From JADKBO01 sp965230345 (GTDB taxonomy: Bacteria; Bacteroidota; Bacteroidia; Chitinophagales; Saprospiraceae): a stretch of DNA of 64,000 bases. Below are positions 18,860-27,312 of this stretch, one piece after another (within the stretch, counting starts at the first letter, position 1; each line of letters opens with the position of its first letter). The position numbers and the translations under genes are program-made. The stretch covers positions 496,001-560,000 of the forward strand of contig CBDDKR010000002.1 of the NCBI GenBank assembly GCA_965230345.1, given 5' to 3'. The notes beneath the pieces were generated by a model. The model saw only the letters and a program-made list of their open reading frames with translations, was not told where the DNA came from and searched no databases.

Positions 18860-20305
18860 ATGATCATGAAGAAAAATATTATAACACTATTCAGCATATT
18901 CTTCATCCTTGTATTGTCTTCTTGCACCAAGGATTTTGAGAACATCAATACCAATCCAAATGCACCTATTTCAGCAGAGCCAGAGTTTCTGTTACGAAAA
19001 GTCATATATGATTTCGGAGAGCAAATGTCTTTTGAAGGCTTTACTGCAGGCAATCTACTTGGGCAATACTTTACAGAAGTAGATTTTAATCTATTTGACA
19101 GACACAGCCTATCGGAGCCTCAAATTGGAGGGAATCCCTGGCCAATTATCTACACCAACTTACGGGACAATGAAATACTCTTAAATCAAGCTCAAGCTCA
19201 ATTGGCACATAAGGTATACGAAGGTCCAGCCTTGGTCTTGAAGGTTTATATGACGGCCATGCTAACTGACATCTTTGGAGACGTTCCTTATAGTCAAGCA
19301 CTGAAAGGCAAAGAAGGCATCATACATCCAGAATACGACAACCAACAAGATATTTACCTAGGTGAAGGAGGTATTTTCGACAATCTGGAAAAGGCAGTGG
19401 AATCGATGACAAATTATTCGGGTGTAGAGTCACTCAAAGGAGACATTTTGTATCAAGGAGAACTTAAAGCTTGGATCAAATTTGCCAATTCTCTGCGCTT
19501 AAAGTACTTAATGAGAATTTCTAATAAAGTCGATGTACAAGATGCACTCAACGACTTGATTAACGAAGGAAATTACATGACTTCGAATTCCGACAATGCT
19601 ACATTTGACTTCACAAATTCTCCTCCTAACAATTTTAGAATGGCTACTGCGAGAGTTGGAGATTTCAACCTTTTTGTAATGTCCGAAACCATTCAAGAGG
19701 CCATGGAATATTACAATGATCCAAGGGTCGCTACCTTCTTTAGACCAGCTGAAGCCAGTGGTGACTTCAATGGATTGTTAAATGGACAAGATGCGTCCAA
19801 CACTTCCATAACCTTGGCTGACTATTCTTTGACAGGAATGGTTTTTAGAGAGCAAACTGGTCTCTTAGATGCTAATTTTATGACTTCTTGGGAAGTTCAG
19901 TTCTTGCTTGCAGAAGCAGCTCAAAAAAATTGGATTTCATTAGATGCCCAGTCATTGTATGAAGAAGGTGTTCGTCAAGCATTCGAATACTGGCAAACGG
20001 ATTTACCAACCGATTACCTTACAGATGGTAACGCTGTCTTCAATACAAACGATAATGCCTTGGAACAAATCATTACCCAAAAATGGTTAGCAAGTATCAT
20101 TAACGGTTACGAGGGGTGGATTGAATATCGACGTACCGGGTTTCCTATTCTTAAGACCCTTGCGGCGAGTCTTAACAATGACTTGATTCCTGTTCGAATG
20201 CCCTACCCCATTGACGAAGAAGCTACCAACAATGTTAACTTTAACAAGGCCGCATCTGCAACAAATGGAAACAGTATAAATGCTCCAGTCTGGTGGGATA
20301 ATTAA
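18860..20305 (+). CDS. SusD/RagB-family nutrient-binding lipoprotein (SusD-like_2 type)
   Basis: A 481-residue lipoprotein with lipobox SSC and the family opening CTKDFENINTNPNAP. Helical TPR-like segments and a C-terminal EYRRTGFP segment are typical of the SusD-like_2 subgroup. It acts as the surface lid that captures substrate for the SusC barrel encoded five bases upstream. The next gene starts eight bases downstream, so the set is clearly an operon. Confidence 0.92.
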   Translation: MIMKKNIITLFSIFFILVLSSCTKDFENINTNPNAPISAEPEFLLRKVIYDFGEQMSFEGFTAGNLLGQYFTEVDFNLFDRHSLSEPQIGGNPWPIIYTNLRDNEILLNQAQAQLAHKVYEGPALVLKVYMTAMLTDIFGDVPYSQALKGKEGIIHPEYDNQQDIYLGEGGIFDNLEKAVESMTNYSGVESLKGDILYQGELKAWIKFANSLRLKYLMRISNKVDVQDALNDLINEGNYMTSNSDNATFDFTNSPPNNFRMATARVGDFNLFVMSETIQEAMEYYNDPRVATFFRPAEASGDFNGLLNGQDASNTSITLADYSLTGMVFREQTGLLDANFMTSWEVQFLLAEAAQKNWISLDAQSLYEEGVRQAFEYWQTDLPTDYLTDGNAVFNTNDNALEQIITQKWLASIINGYEGWIEYRRTGFPILKTLAASLNNDLIPVRMPYPIDEEATNNVNFNKAASATNGNSINAPVWWDN

Positions 20306-20313
20306 AGGATAAT

Positions 20314-21666
20314 TTGAAGGATCAAGGTATCATATTACAGTGGGCTCTTGTCATAGGCTCATCGCTCTTTTTGATTTGGTTATCTCCTTGGGTCAAAAAT
20401 CAAATGGACTTTTTTAAAGGGAGCAAAGCACAAGAACGTCCTGGATTTTGGATTTTAACCTCTAGCTTGGTCATAAGTTGGTTGTTCTCCAAGTCTTTGA
20501 CCAATGCCGCCAATTTAGGCCTCAGTTTCGGGATAGTAGGAGGAATTGCTTATGCTTCCTACTACCTCTCTTTTATTGTTGCAGGAATCATTATTTATCG
20601 ATTAAGAACCAAAGGCAATTTTCAATCGATTCATCACTTTTTAGAATCTAAATTTGGCAAAAAATCTTTATTGTTATTCTCCGTTCTGATTGGGTTTAGA
20701 TTATTAAATGAAGTTTGGTCTAATACTATGGTCATAGGCTCTTATTTTGGTCCTTCGGGTTCTACACCCTATTTCTCTTCCATCGTGATATTTACATTGC
20801 TCACACTAATCTACGCCCTCAAAGGAGGTATGCGCAGCTCTTTATTGACGGACTTAATCCAAATGATATTTTTTGTCATTCTTTTGAGCATCATCTTGTA
20901 TTCCATCCTGCCTGATGCGAAGATGAGTGCTTCATCCATAGTGCATTCGGGCGATTGGACAATGACAGGAGGAATCAATTTACTTTGGGTTGGGTTGATT
21001 CAAATATTTAGCTATCCATTTCACGATCCGGTCATGACAGACAGAGGTTTTATCTCAGATGAGAAAACAACGTTAAAGGGATTTATTTGGGCTGCTGTAA
21101 TCGGGGGACTGTCAATCATCTTATTCAGTTTTGTAGGAATCTATGGGAAAGTGCATGATTTAACAGGTCAAGCACCTGTAGAAGTTGCTAAATTGTTGGG
21201 TCTGGGAATGACCCTAGTTGTTAATTTTATCATGATCACTTCAGCCGCATCTACTTTGGACTCCACTTTCAATTCATTTGCTAAACTTTGGGTGCTGGAT
21301 CTCTCCTCGACCAATAGCTATTCCATATCCAAAGGAAGACTAGCTATGATATTTTTAGTCGTCATAGGAACCATTCCTATTTTCTTGGGTGCTGAAATAC
21401 TTTCAGCTACAACCATTAGTGGCACAATGGTATTGGGTCTGATGCCTATATTCCTTTTCTGGAATGATAACGCCCCGAAAGCCTCATATTACCTGTCCAT
21501 TATTGGCGGAATCGTTATTGGAGTTTTATATACCCTCAATATCGATCTTCACTCTCCGTTCATAGGAAAGTATGCTGATCTATTATGGGTCAACATTTTA
21601 GGTTCTATCATGGTTTTAGTATTGTATTTTACACCAAAATATGTATCCAATTATGCCAAAAGTTAA
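20314..21666 (+). CDS. Sodium:solute symporter family protein
   Basis: A 450-residue polytopic inner-membrane protein with about 12 hydrophobic segments and SSS-family features, including the long TM3-TM5 region (LKGGMRSSLLTDLIQM) and FSYPFHDPVMTDRGF. It probably imports the small product delivered by the SusCD pair, driven by sodium. The chosen start is a TTG preceded by AAAGGA, because the first membrane helix begins right after it. The next ATG would remove that helix. At 450 residues it is slightly shorter than common SSS proteins (480-550). The substrate is unknown. Confidence 0.85.
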   Translation: MKDQGIILQWALVIGSSLFLIWLSPWVKNQMDFFKGSKAQERPGFWILTSSLVISWLFSKSLTNAANLGLSFGIVGGIAYASYYLSFIVAGIIIYRLRTKGNFQSIHHFLESKFGKKSLLLFSVLIGFRLLNEVWSNTMVIGSYFGPSGSTPYFSSIVIFTLLTLIYALKGGMRSSLLTDLIQMIFFVILLSIILYSILPDAKMSASSIVHSGDWTMTGGINLLWVGLIQIFSYPFHDPVMTDRGFISDEKTTLKGFIWAAVIGGLSIILFSFVGIYGKVHDLTGQAPVEVAKLLGLGMTLVVNFIMITSAASTLDSTFNSFAKLWVLDLSSTNSYSISKGRLAMIFLVVIGTIPIFLGAEILSATTISGTMVLGLMPIFLFWNDNAPKASYYLSIIGGIVIGVLYTLNIDLHSPFIGKYADLLWVNILGSIMVLVLYFTPKYVSNYAKS

Positions 21667-22465
21667 AACCATTCATATCGATACCGATCAACTTTTGGTG
21701 TTTGGTGGCCCCTATTCTAATCTCCATGCCTTGGAATCTTTGCGGGTTAAAGCGAAAGAGTTAGGATTTTTTCCAGAGCAAATTATATGCACAGGAGATG
21801 TATCCGCCTATTGTGCTTTTCCTGAAGAATCTTATCAATTTGTAAGAGAGTGGGGCATACACGTCATAGCAGGTAATGTAGAAATTAGCCTCCGAGATCA
21901 ATTATTAGATTGTGGGTGCAATTTCAATGACGGAAGTCGTTGTGATCTTTTTTCAAAGCAATGGTTTCCATATGTTCAAGAGCGTATTTCATCAACCGCC
22001 TTGAAGTATATTTCTGATTTGCCCGAACAGTTGCAATTTCAACTAGGTAATACCTCATATCATGTTTTGCATGGATCATACGAGAATACAAGTGAATTTA
22101 TATTCAAGTCAACCTCGCATTCTAAAAAGAAAAAAATATTAGACCACGTTAAAGCTGATGTTGTCTTGGCTGGACATTCAGGTATACCTTTTTTTGACCA
22201 AATCGACAATAAAAAGTGGATAAATGCTGGAGTAATCGGCATGCCCGCAAACGACAAAAATCCACATACTTGGTTTTGTACCATTCAAAATAATGAACCT
22301 TTATTTCACCCACTGCACTACAACTTTGATAATGCCGCTAAAGCCATGAATGACCGGAATCTTCTTCCCACTTACGCCCAAACACTTTGCACTGGAATTT
22401 GGGACAGTTGCGATATTCTTCCTGAAACAGAAAAACGTCAACAAGGTCTTCCACTTTGTTTCTAA
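21641..22465 (+). CDS. Calcineurin-like metallophosphoesterase
   Basis: A 274-residue protein overlapping the symporter end by 26 bases. An alternative ATG at 21653 cuts the overlap to 14. Metallophosphoesterase motifs appear in order: GGPYSNLHAL at the usual D-x-H position, CTGDVSAYC, AGNVEISL, LHGS and AGHSGIPF, with NAGVIGMPAND near the end. The first motif lacks the usual Asp and His ligands. My recollection is that this GGPYSN form is shared by a distinct subgroup, so it need not mean loss of function. It probably hydrolyses a phosphorylated small molecule linked to the transport operon. Confidence 0.8.
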   Translation: MYPIMPKVKTIHIDTDQLLVFGGPYSNLHALESLRVKAKELGFFPEQIICTGDVSAYCAFPEESYQFVREWGIHVIAGNVEISLRDQLLDCGCNFNDGSRCDLFSKQWFPYVQERISSTALKYISDLPEQLQFQLGNTSYHVLHGSYENTSEFIFKSTSHSKKKKILDHVKADVVLAGHSGIPFFDQIDNKKWINAGVIGMPANDKNPHTWFCTIQNNEPLFHPLHYNFDNAAKAMNDRNLLPTYAQTLCTGIWDSCDILPETEKRQQGLPLCF

Positions 22466-22467
22466 CC

Positions 22468-22640
22468 ATTGTGGGCCTTCCCCGAAAAAGTCGGGGTCGC
22501 TATGTTTCAGGACTCGCTATGCGCTCGGTCAAAATCTCATTTGTCATCTTTATTCTATGATGCCATGCGATTTGACTTCGTCAACTCACCCTTTCACAGC
22601 GCTAGTCCATTTCATTTAACCCAAACTCGTAATACGGGTT
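22468..22640. repeat. Candidate dispersed intergenic element
   Basis: This stretch has different base composition from its flanks and contains a six-pair hairpin CCCCGA/TCGGGG at about 22478-22494. The word TCGCTATG occurs twice, in GGGTCGCTATGTTTCAGG and GACTCGCTATGCGCTCGG. Open frames across it are short and in several frames, which is typical of non-coding dispersed repeats in Bacteroidota. There is only one copy in this window, so the repeat nature is inferred. Confidence 0.35.
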
Positions 22641-22745
22641 GTACGCAATCTAAATGAATCATGTTCTAAAAAACATACAGTAATTCTTTCATTTGTAACC
22701 TTTAATTCAATAGGATTACCATCAATAGAATATAAATGTAATTAA

Positions 22746-22778
22746 CAAAAAAAGCCCGCGCCAAAATGGAGCGGGCTC
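22746..22778 (-). terminator. Intrinsic terminator of the PorP/SprF gene
   Basis: On the minus strand AGCCCGC and GCGGGCT form a stem around an 11-base loop, followed by seven T residues. It lies about 30 bases after the stop of the 22806 gene and ends the adhesin-PorP transcript. Confidence 0.8.
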
Positions 22779-22805
22779 TTCAACTTATATTTTATACAAC
22801 TGTTA

Positions 22806-23774
22806 TTACATCTTTTCTCCCATCATCTTATCCTCTTCAACCGCAGGCATTTCTTTCTTTTTGGCGCCCAATGTAAGTTTTACAGAAACTTCGTGAGAAC
22901 CATTATTGTAATCTTGGAAATCGTGCATAGAAGTATTGTATGAATAAAATACATTCACCTTATCTATTCTAAATCCAATCAAAAATCCTAGTCTTTTATC
23001 TGCTCCTAAAGTATACGATATACCGCTTGTAAATTTATCATCTAAGAATCCTAGTTTGGCATTCAAATCAACATGTGTAGGAACATTATTTAACTTTTTA
23101 ACAATGATTGAAGGCTCTACACTAATTCCAGAAATAGATTTCAACTGATATCCTAGATTAACGATAAATCCAAGTTCTCTATCATTATCCGCATCGTCAT
23201 CAATACGAGATGAGATCAACGAAGGAAGTGCAATTCCATAAGTAAATTGATTCATATACTTACCATAAAGACCAAAAGACACATCCAAGAACGAAGCACC
23301 TTCATTTTTCAGTCTATAAACTGGGTCATTAGGATCAAATATCTCATCCGAGGAAACATTATTATTTAGACCATGTTGGATATACTCAGTTGACAAACCA
23401 AAACTCAAACTATTCTTATCACCTGGAATCAGATAAGCCAGAGACAATTGTCCTTTTGTCGTTCTAAGTGCACCAAAATTATCTTGTAAGAACATGGCAC
23501 CAATTCCCAATCGGTCCATCAATACACCATCGTAACCAAGTGTAATTGTCTTTGGAGCTCCATCAAATGTAGACCACTTATTACGGTAATTTACAAGCAA
23601 TTCGTGTCCTTGATGGAAAGCAGTTGCACCTGCATTATATAGAATCGGATTTAAATATGCGTGGGTAGAAATATACCTTTCATCAAAATATCTGTGAGCT
23701 TGTCCATTTGCATTAAAATATCCAATTGCAACAAATGCTAATGAAAGAACTATATTAAAAATCTTTTTCATCAT
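22806..23774 (-). CDS. PorP/SprF family type IX secretion outer-membrane protein
   Basis: A 322-residue protein with a signal peptide ending near NANGQ. It has the family opening AHRYFDERYISTHAYLNPILYNAGATAF, then NYRNKWSTFDGAPKT and GIGAMFLQDNFG, and repeated beta strands of a membrane barrel. PorP/SprF proteins help deliver or anchor type-B-sorted T9SS substrates such as SprB adhesins. It lies 39 bases downstream of such a substrate gene (23814) and is likely its dedicated partner. The C-terminal tail after the barrel (about 15 residues, acidic and methionine-rich) is unusual. Confidence 0.9.
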   Translation of the reverse strand: MMKKIFNIVLSLAFVAIGYFNANGQAHRYFDERYISTHAYLNPILYNAGATAFHQGHELLVNYRNKWSTFDGAPKTITLGYDGVLMDRLGIGAMFLQDNFGALRTTKGQLSLAYLIPGDKNSLSFGLSTEYIQHGLNNNVSSDEIFDPNDPVYRLKNEGASFLDVSFGLYGKYMNQFTYGIALPSLISSRIDDDADNDRELGFIVNLGYQLKSISGISVEPSIIVKKLNNVPTHVDLNAKLGFLDDKFTSGISYTLGADKRLGFLIGFRIDKVNVFYSYNTSMHDFQDYNNGSHEVSVKLTLGAKKKEMPAVEEDKMMGEKM

Positions 23775-23813
23775 TTATATTTTAGTAAACCAATGGTTTA
23801 TTTATTCGATTAA

Positions 23814-26800
23814 TTACTTGTCCGTTAATATTGTTACTGTTCCGTCAAATACTCTTCGACTTCCATCTCCAAATGTTACTTCAAGTAACCACATATATCC
23901 ACCTTCCATTAAAGCTTCACCATCCATATCTACTCCTCCCCAAGTATTATCGTAATTCGGTTGAGCATATACTTCTTTACCCCATCTATCGTAAAGTCTT
24001 AATGTTGCATTCTCCTGCATTACGCAATTAATCACAAATACATCATTAACACCATCACCATTTGGAGTTATAATCGTTATAGCTTCATAACAATTTGTTG
24101 GATTACAATCTGTAACTCTAATATTGTTTACGATGGCTTGACATCCATTACCATCCTCTATTAAGACAGAATATGTCCCTACACCAACATTATTAAGGTC
24201 TTCTGTCGTTTCACCAGTACTCCATTCGAAACTAAAATTACCTGCTCCTCCAGCTACACTTAAGTCGACACTACCATCTTCATTACTTCCATTAGCACAA
24301 TCTACGTCTACATCGTAAGAGAATGCCGTTGGTTCATTCACAACAAGTTGTTCAGATTTACTGTCACCTTCATTATCAGTGACAACTACTTCATAATTGC
24401 CTGCTGGTATACTATTTAGCATAAATGTATTTGCAGAACTCAAACTTGTAGATGCAACAACATTTCCGTTTTCCTTTAATTCAATACTATAAGGAGGCTC
24501 TCCACCTGATACAGATCCAAATACCGCCCCATCTTCTTCACCATTACAAGTAGCATCACTTGAAGACACATTAGATAATGCCAACTCAGCTCCGACACTA
24601 ATATCCGGCACAACAAAATCTTCAGAAACAGTACACCCATTTGCATCTTCTATCGAAACCGTATAAGTATCCGGAGCTAATCCTGTAGGATTTGTTTCAC
24701 CATCAGCAATACCTCCAGTCCAAGTAATACTATAATTAGGAGTACCACCATCAACCATAATATCTATAGAACCATCATTGCCCATTGATCCTGTTGTCGT
24801 ACCCGTCACAGTCAAAACATCAGGTTCTGTAATGGTTTCAGATATCATTACATTCATTGCTGGATTAGAAAAATCCGTAACCGTAATATTGTAAGTTCCT
24901 GCAGTTAGATTCGTTAAATCACTTGGAGACACCATATAATTACCACCTTGTGGACATCCACCGGTAATGCTAATTACAATCTCTCCATCGTTACCTCCAT
25001 TACATGATACATCCTTTTTAGATGTAATAACTACAGCAAGTGGCGTAACAGAATTTGTAATTTCAAAATCCTTAGTTGCAGTACACATATTATCATCTGT
25101 AACCGTTACGGTATACATTCCTGGATCTAAATCATCAACATCTTTAGTCGTTGAGTTAGCTGGATCATTCCATTGGTATTGGAAATCTGGAGTTCCACCA
25201 CTTACAGATAGTACTATGCTTCCTTTTTCGTTTCCACAACCTACATTGGTAATGGCTTCACTTATGCTAATGGCACCAGGTTGATCTATTGTAATATCTT
25301 GAGGTAACGAGCATTCGACTTCACCTCCACAAACCATTTCCATTCTATATACACCAGCTCCTACATTAATCAAGTTACAATTAGGTGCATTTAAAGTCAT
25401 AAACGGTGTTGTAGATCCATCCTTATACCAAACGCAGTTACAATCTGTCGAAGATCCAGAATCTACATTTACAATAATACTTCCTGTATTCTCACCATTA
25501 CAATCTACATCTTCTTTACTAACAAAATCACATCCTGCAGGACATGGAGCGATAGTAACCATACCTGGATTGATGACATAAGCTATTGGAGTAGGATTGT
25601 TTCCTACCAATTGAGTGATTTCAATATTAAACTGACTTACATCTACAATATTAACGCTTGAACTTCCTTCATCAGCACATGGTCCAACTCCTTCAAAACA
25701 AATTTGGAATATTTCTGTACCATCAGGAACTGTTACACCATCTGGCTCCGCAATTGGTGCAGTCCAAGTCAAACGAAGTTGATTGTTTTGTAGGTTACTG
25801 TTAAAATCTGCTGCTTTAAGTCCTGCTAAATTAAAACTTCCAGTATTCTCAAAATCAACTATTGCATCATCCCACTCAAATGTTCCCTGAACACTATTTA
25901 TCATTATAAATTCTTCTACGCTAATGCTTACACACCCTGTTCCACCTTGATCGATGGTAACATCACTTATATTAAGTACAACAGGTTCAGTATCAGAAAT
26001 TGTCACCTTACCATTGTTTAAGACTACAGGTGGTTCTGCTCCAGTTTCATCAGTGAATCCCCAATCGGCTGCAAAAGCAGACATATCAATTGCTGACATA
26101 TCTCCAGTACTTCCAATTACATCAAAACAGACTTCTATAAAAGTATCTCCATCATTCAATGATACTGGCATAGATGGGTCAGAATTTTCCCAAATAAAAT
26201 TATACACACCATTAGATACATTGGTTTGATTATCGTTGTAAATTCCTCCAACAATATTTTCAATTCTATCAAACATTAACACAGCAGGGTCCCAGCTGAA
26301 TTTTCCTTGTCCAGCATTAAAACTAGTAAAGTTTTCTACTGTGATAGGAACACAAAGTTCTTGACCATTCTGAGTAGAATATTCGGCTATATTGAAAGTC
26401 AAATCATCTTCATTTCCTCCTCCGCCACCACCTTGGCAATCTGGACCATTTACTTTAATCTTTTCAGGTTGAGCTACAGCACCAATATTCATAAAATTAG
26501 CATCTGTTACCTCAATAGCTCTTGGAGTTCCTGAGACAATAAACTCAGTAGAATCACATGGCACATCTTCAGCTCGTAATATTATGGTAAACAATCTTGT
26601 ATCATTCGGTATACTCTGTGGTTGAGCGTTAAACCAACTCACTGTAAGTTGTCCTTGTACGATATCACTTCCTGGGGGAACTCCAATTGCTCCTGCTGCA
26701 TCAAAATTGGCTAAATCAGTAGTGACATTCGATATGCTCTCATATCGAAGAACCATTGAATCCCAATTTATAGAAAACTGAACCCCATGTAAATTTGTAA

Positions 26801-26936
26801 AATCAGATACATTAACATCAACCTCAACGGTTTCGTTGGGGTTAACATCGCTTCCGGAAAAATCCACATTTAGCTGTGCATTAACATGTGTAAAGATCCC
26901 AAGAAGCATAAAAAATAAAAGTGTGTATTTTCTCAT
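23814..26936 (-). CDS. T9SS type-B adhesin with three cohesin-like domains and SprB repeats
   Basis: A 1040-residue secreted protein with a signal peptide to about residue 20. Three cohesin-like domains follow at about 22-160, 178-315 and 318-463. They share patterns such as TNLHGVQFSINWD, SFNAGQGKFSWDP and MINSVQGTFEWDD, and a glycine linker (169-174) separates the first two. Five or six SprB-type repeats follow to about 945, marked by CNGxxDG and GGxPxYxxxW. The end is a T9SS type B (CHU_C) sorting domain beginning ITIITPNGDGVND. This is a cell-surface protein, probably adhesive. The cohesin units could bind dockerins, and a dockerin-bearing gene is next door. PorP/SprF follows on the same strand. 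Confidence 0.88.
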   Translation of the reverse strand: MRKYTLLFFMLLGIFTHVNAQLNVDFSGSDVNPNETVEVDVNVSDFTNLHGVQFSINWDSMVLRYESISNVTTDLANFDAAGAIGVPPGSDIVQGQLTVSWFNAQPQSIPNDTRLFTIILRAEDVPCDSTEFIVSGTPRAIEVTDANFMNIGAVAQPEKIKVNGPDCQGGGGGGNEDDLTFNIAEYSTQNGQELCVPITVENFTSFNAGQGKFSWDPAVLMFDRIENIVGGIYNDNQTNVSNGVYNFIWENSDPSMPVSLNDGDTFIEVCFDVIGSTGDMSAIDMSAFAADWGFTDETGAEPPVVLNNGKVTISDTEPVVLNISDVTIDQGGTGCVSISVEEFIMINSVQGTFEWDDAIVDFENTGSFNLAGLKAADFNSNLQNNQLRLTWTAPIAEPDGVTVPDGTEIFQICFEGVGPCADEGSSSVNIVDVSQFNIEITQLVGNNPTPIAYVINPGMVTIAPCPAGCDFVSKEDVDCNGENTGSIIVNVDSGSSTDCNCVWYKDGSTTPFMTLNAPNCNLINVGAGVYRMEMVCGGEVECSLPQDITIDQPGAISISEAITNVGCGNEKGSIVLSVSGGTPDFQYQWNDPANSTTKDVDDLDPGMYTVTVTDDNMCTATKDFEITNSVTPLAVVITSKKDVSCNGGNDGEIVISITGGCPQGGNYMVSPSDLTNLTAGTYNITVTDFSNPAMNVMISETITEPDVLTVTGTTTGSMGNDGSIDIMVDGGTPNYSITWTGGIADGETNPTGLAPDTYTVSIEDANGCTVSEDFVVPDISVGAELALSNVSSSDATCNGEEDGAVFGSVSGGEPPYSIELKENGNVVASTSLSSANTFMLNSIPAGNYEVVVTDNEGDSKSEQLVVNEPTAFSYDVDVDCANGSNEDGSVDLSVAGGAGNFSFEWSTGETTEDLNNVGVGTYSVLIEDGNGCQAIVNNIRVTDCNPTNCYEAITIITPNGDGVNDVFVINCVMQENATLRLYDRWGKEVYAQPNYDNTWGGVDMDGEALMEGGYMWLLEVTFGDGSRRVFDGTVTILTDK

Positions 26937-26967
26937 GTTGGAGAATATTCTTTTATGAATTAAAAAG

Positions 26968-27000
26968 CAAAAATAAGCATTATTTTAAATATGTAAACAA
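26968..27000 (-). promoter_or_regulatory. Promoter of the cohesin/SprB adhesin operon
   Basis: On the minus strand TATTTTTG (26968-26975) matches the -7 box, with TTG about 22 bases upstream at 26998-27000. Transcription would start near 26962, about 26 bases before the ATG at 26936. The spacing is slightly long. Confidence 0.5.
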
Positions 27001-27256
27001 CGTTTAAAATGGTTAAAAACCTAATCAAACTTGTCTACATTTCAGGAAATAAACATCAATTTTCATATGATATTATTCCCTATGTATTAGAGTAGCAAAT
27101 AGCGAGCCAATTTTCAATTGGAGATCAATAAAAACAATTTATCCGTTAAAATTGGTCTATTGAGAGTCTTAGATATCAATATGTTTCAGAATTACAGATG
27201 TTGCACACATCCATAACTATTTTGGATAAATGCAATATTCGCATCAATTCATCAAA

Positions 27257-27287
27257 TAAAAAAGGGTGCATACTTGCGTATGCACCC
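27257..27287 (-). terminator. Intrinsic terminator of the HYR/dockerin protein gene
   Basis: The minus strand forms a ten-pair stem GGGTGCATAC/GTATGCACCC with loop GCAA, followed by a T-rich run. It lies 26 bases after the stop codon at 27313. The remainder of the 376-base gap at 26937-27312 holds the promoter of the next gene. Confidence 0.85.
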
Positions 27288-27312
27288 TCGAAATTATCTC
27301 ATTAAGTTAAAA

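Noticed and set aside
22350..22657. Small genes in the spacer after the phosphoesterase
   Set aside because: Open frames are short, overlap each other in different frames and have no signal, motif or ribosome-binding context.
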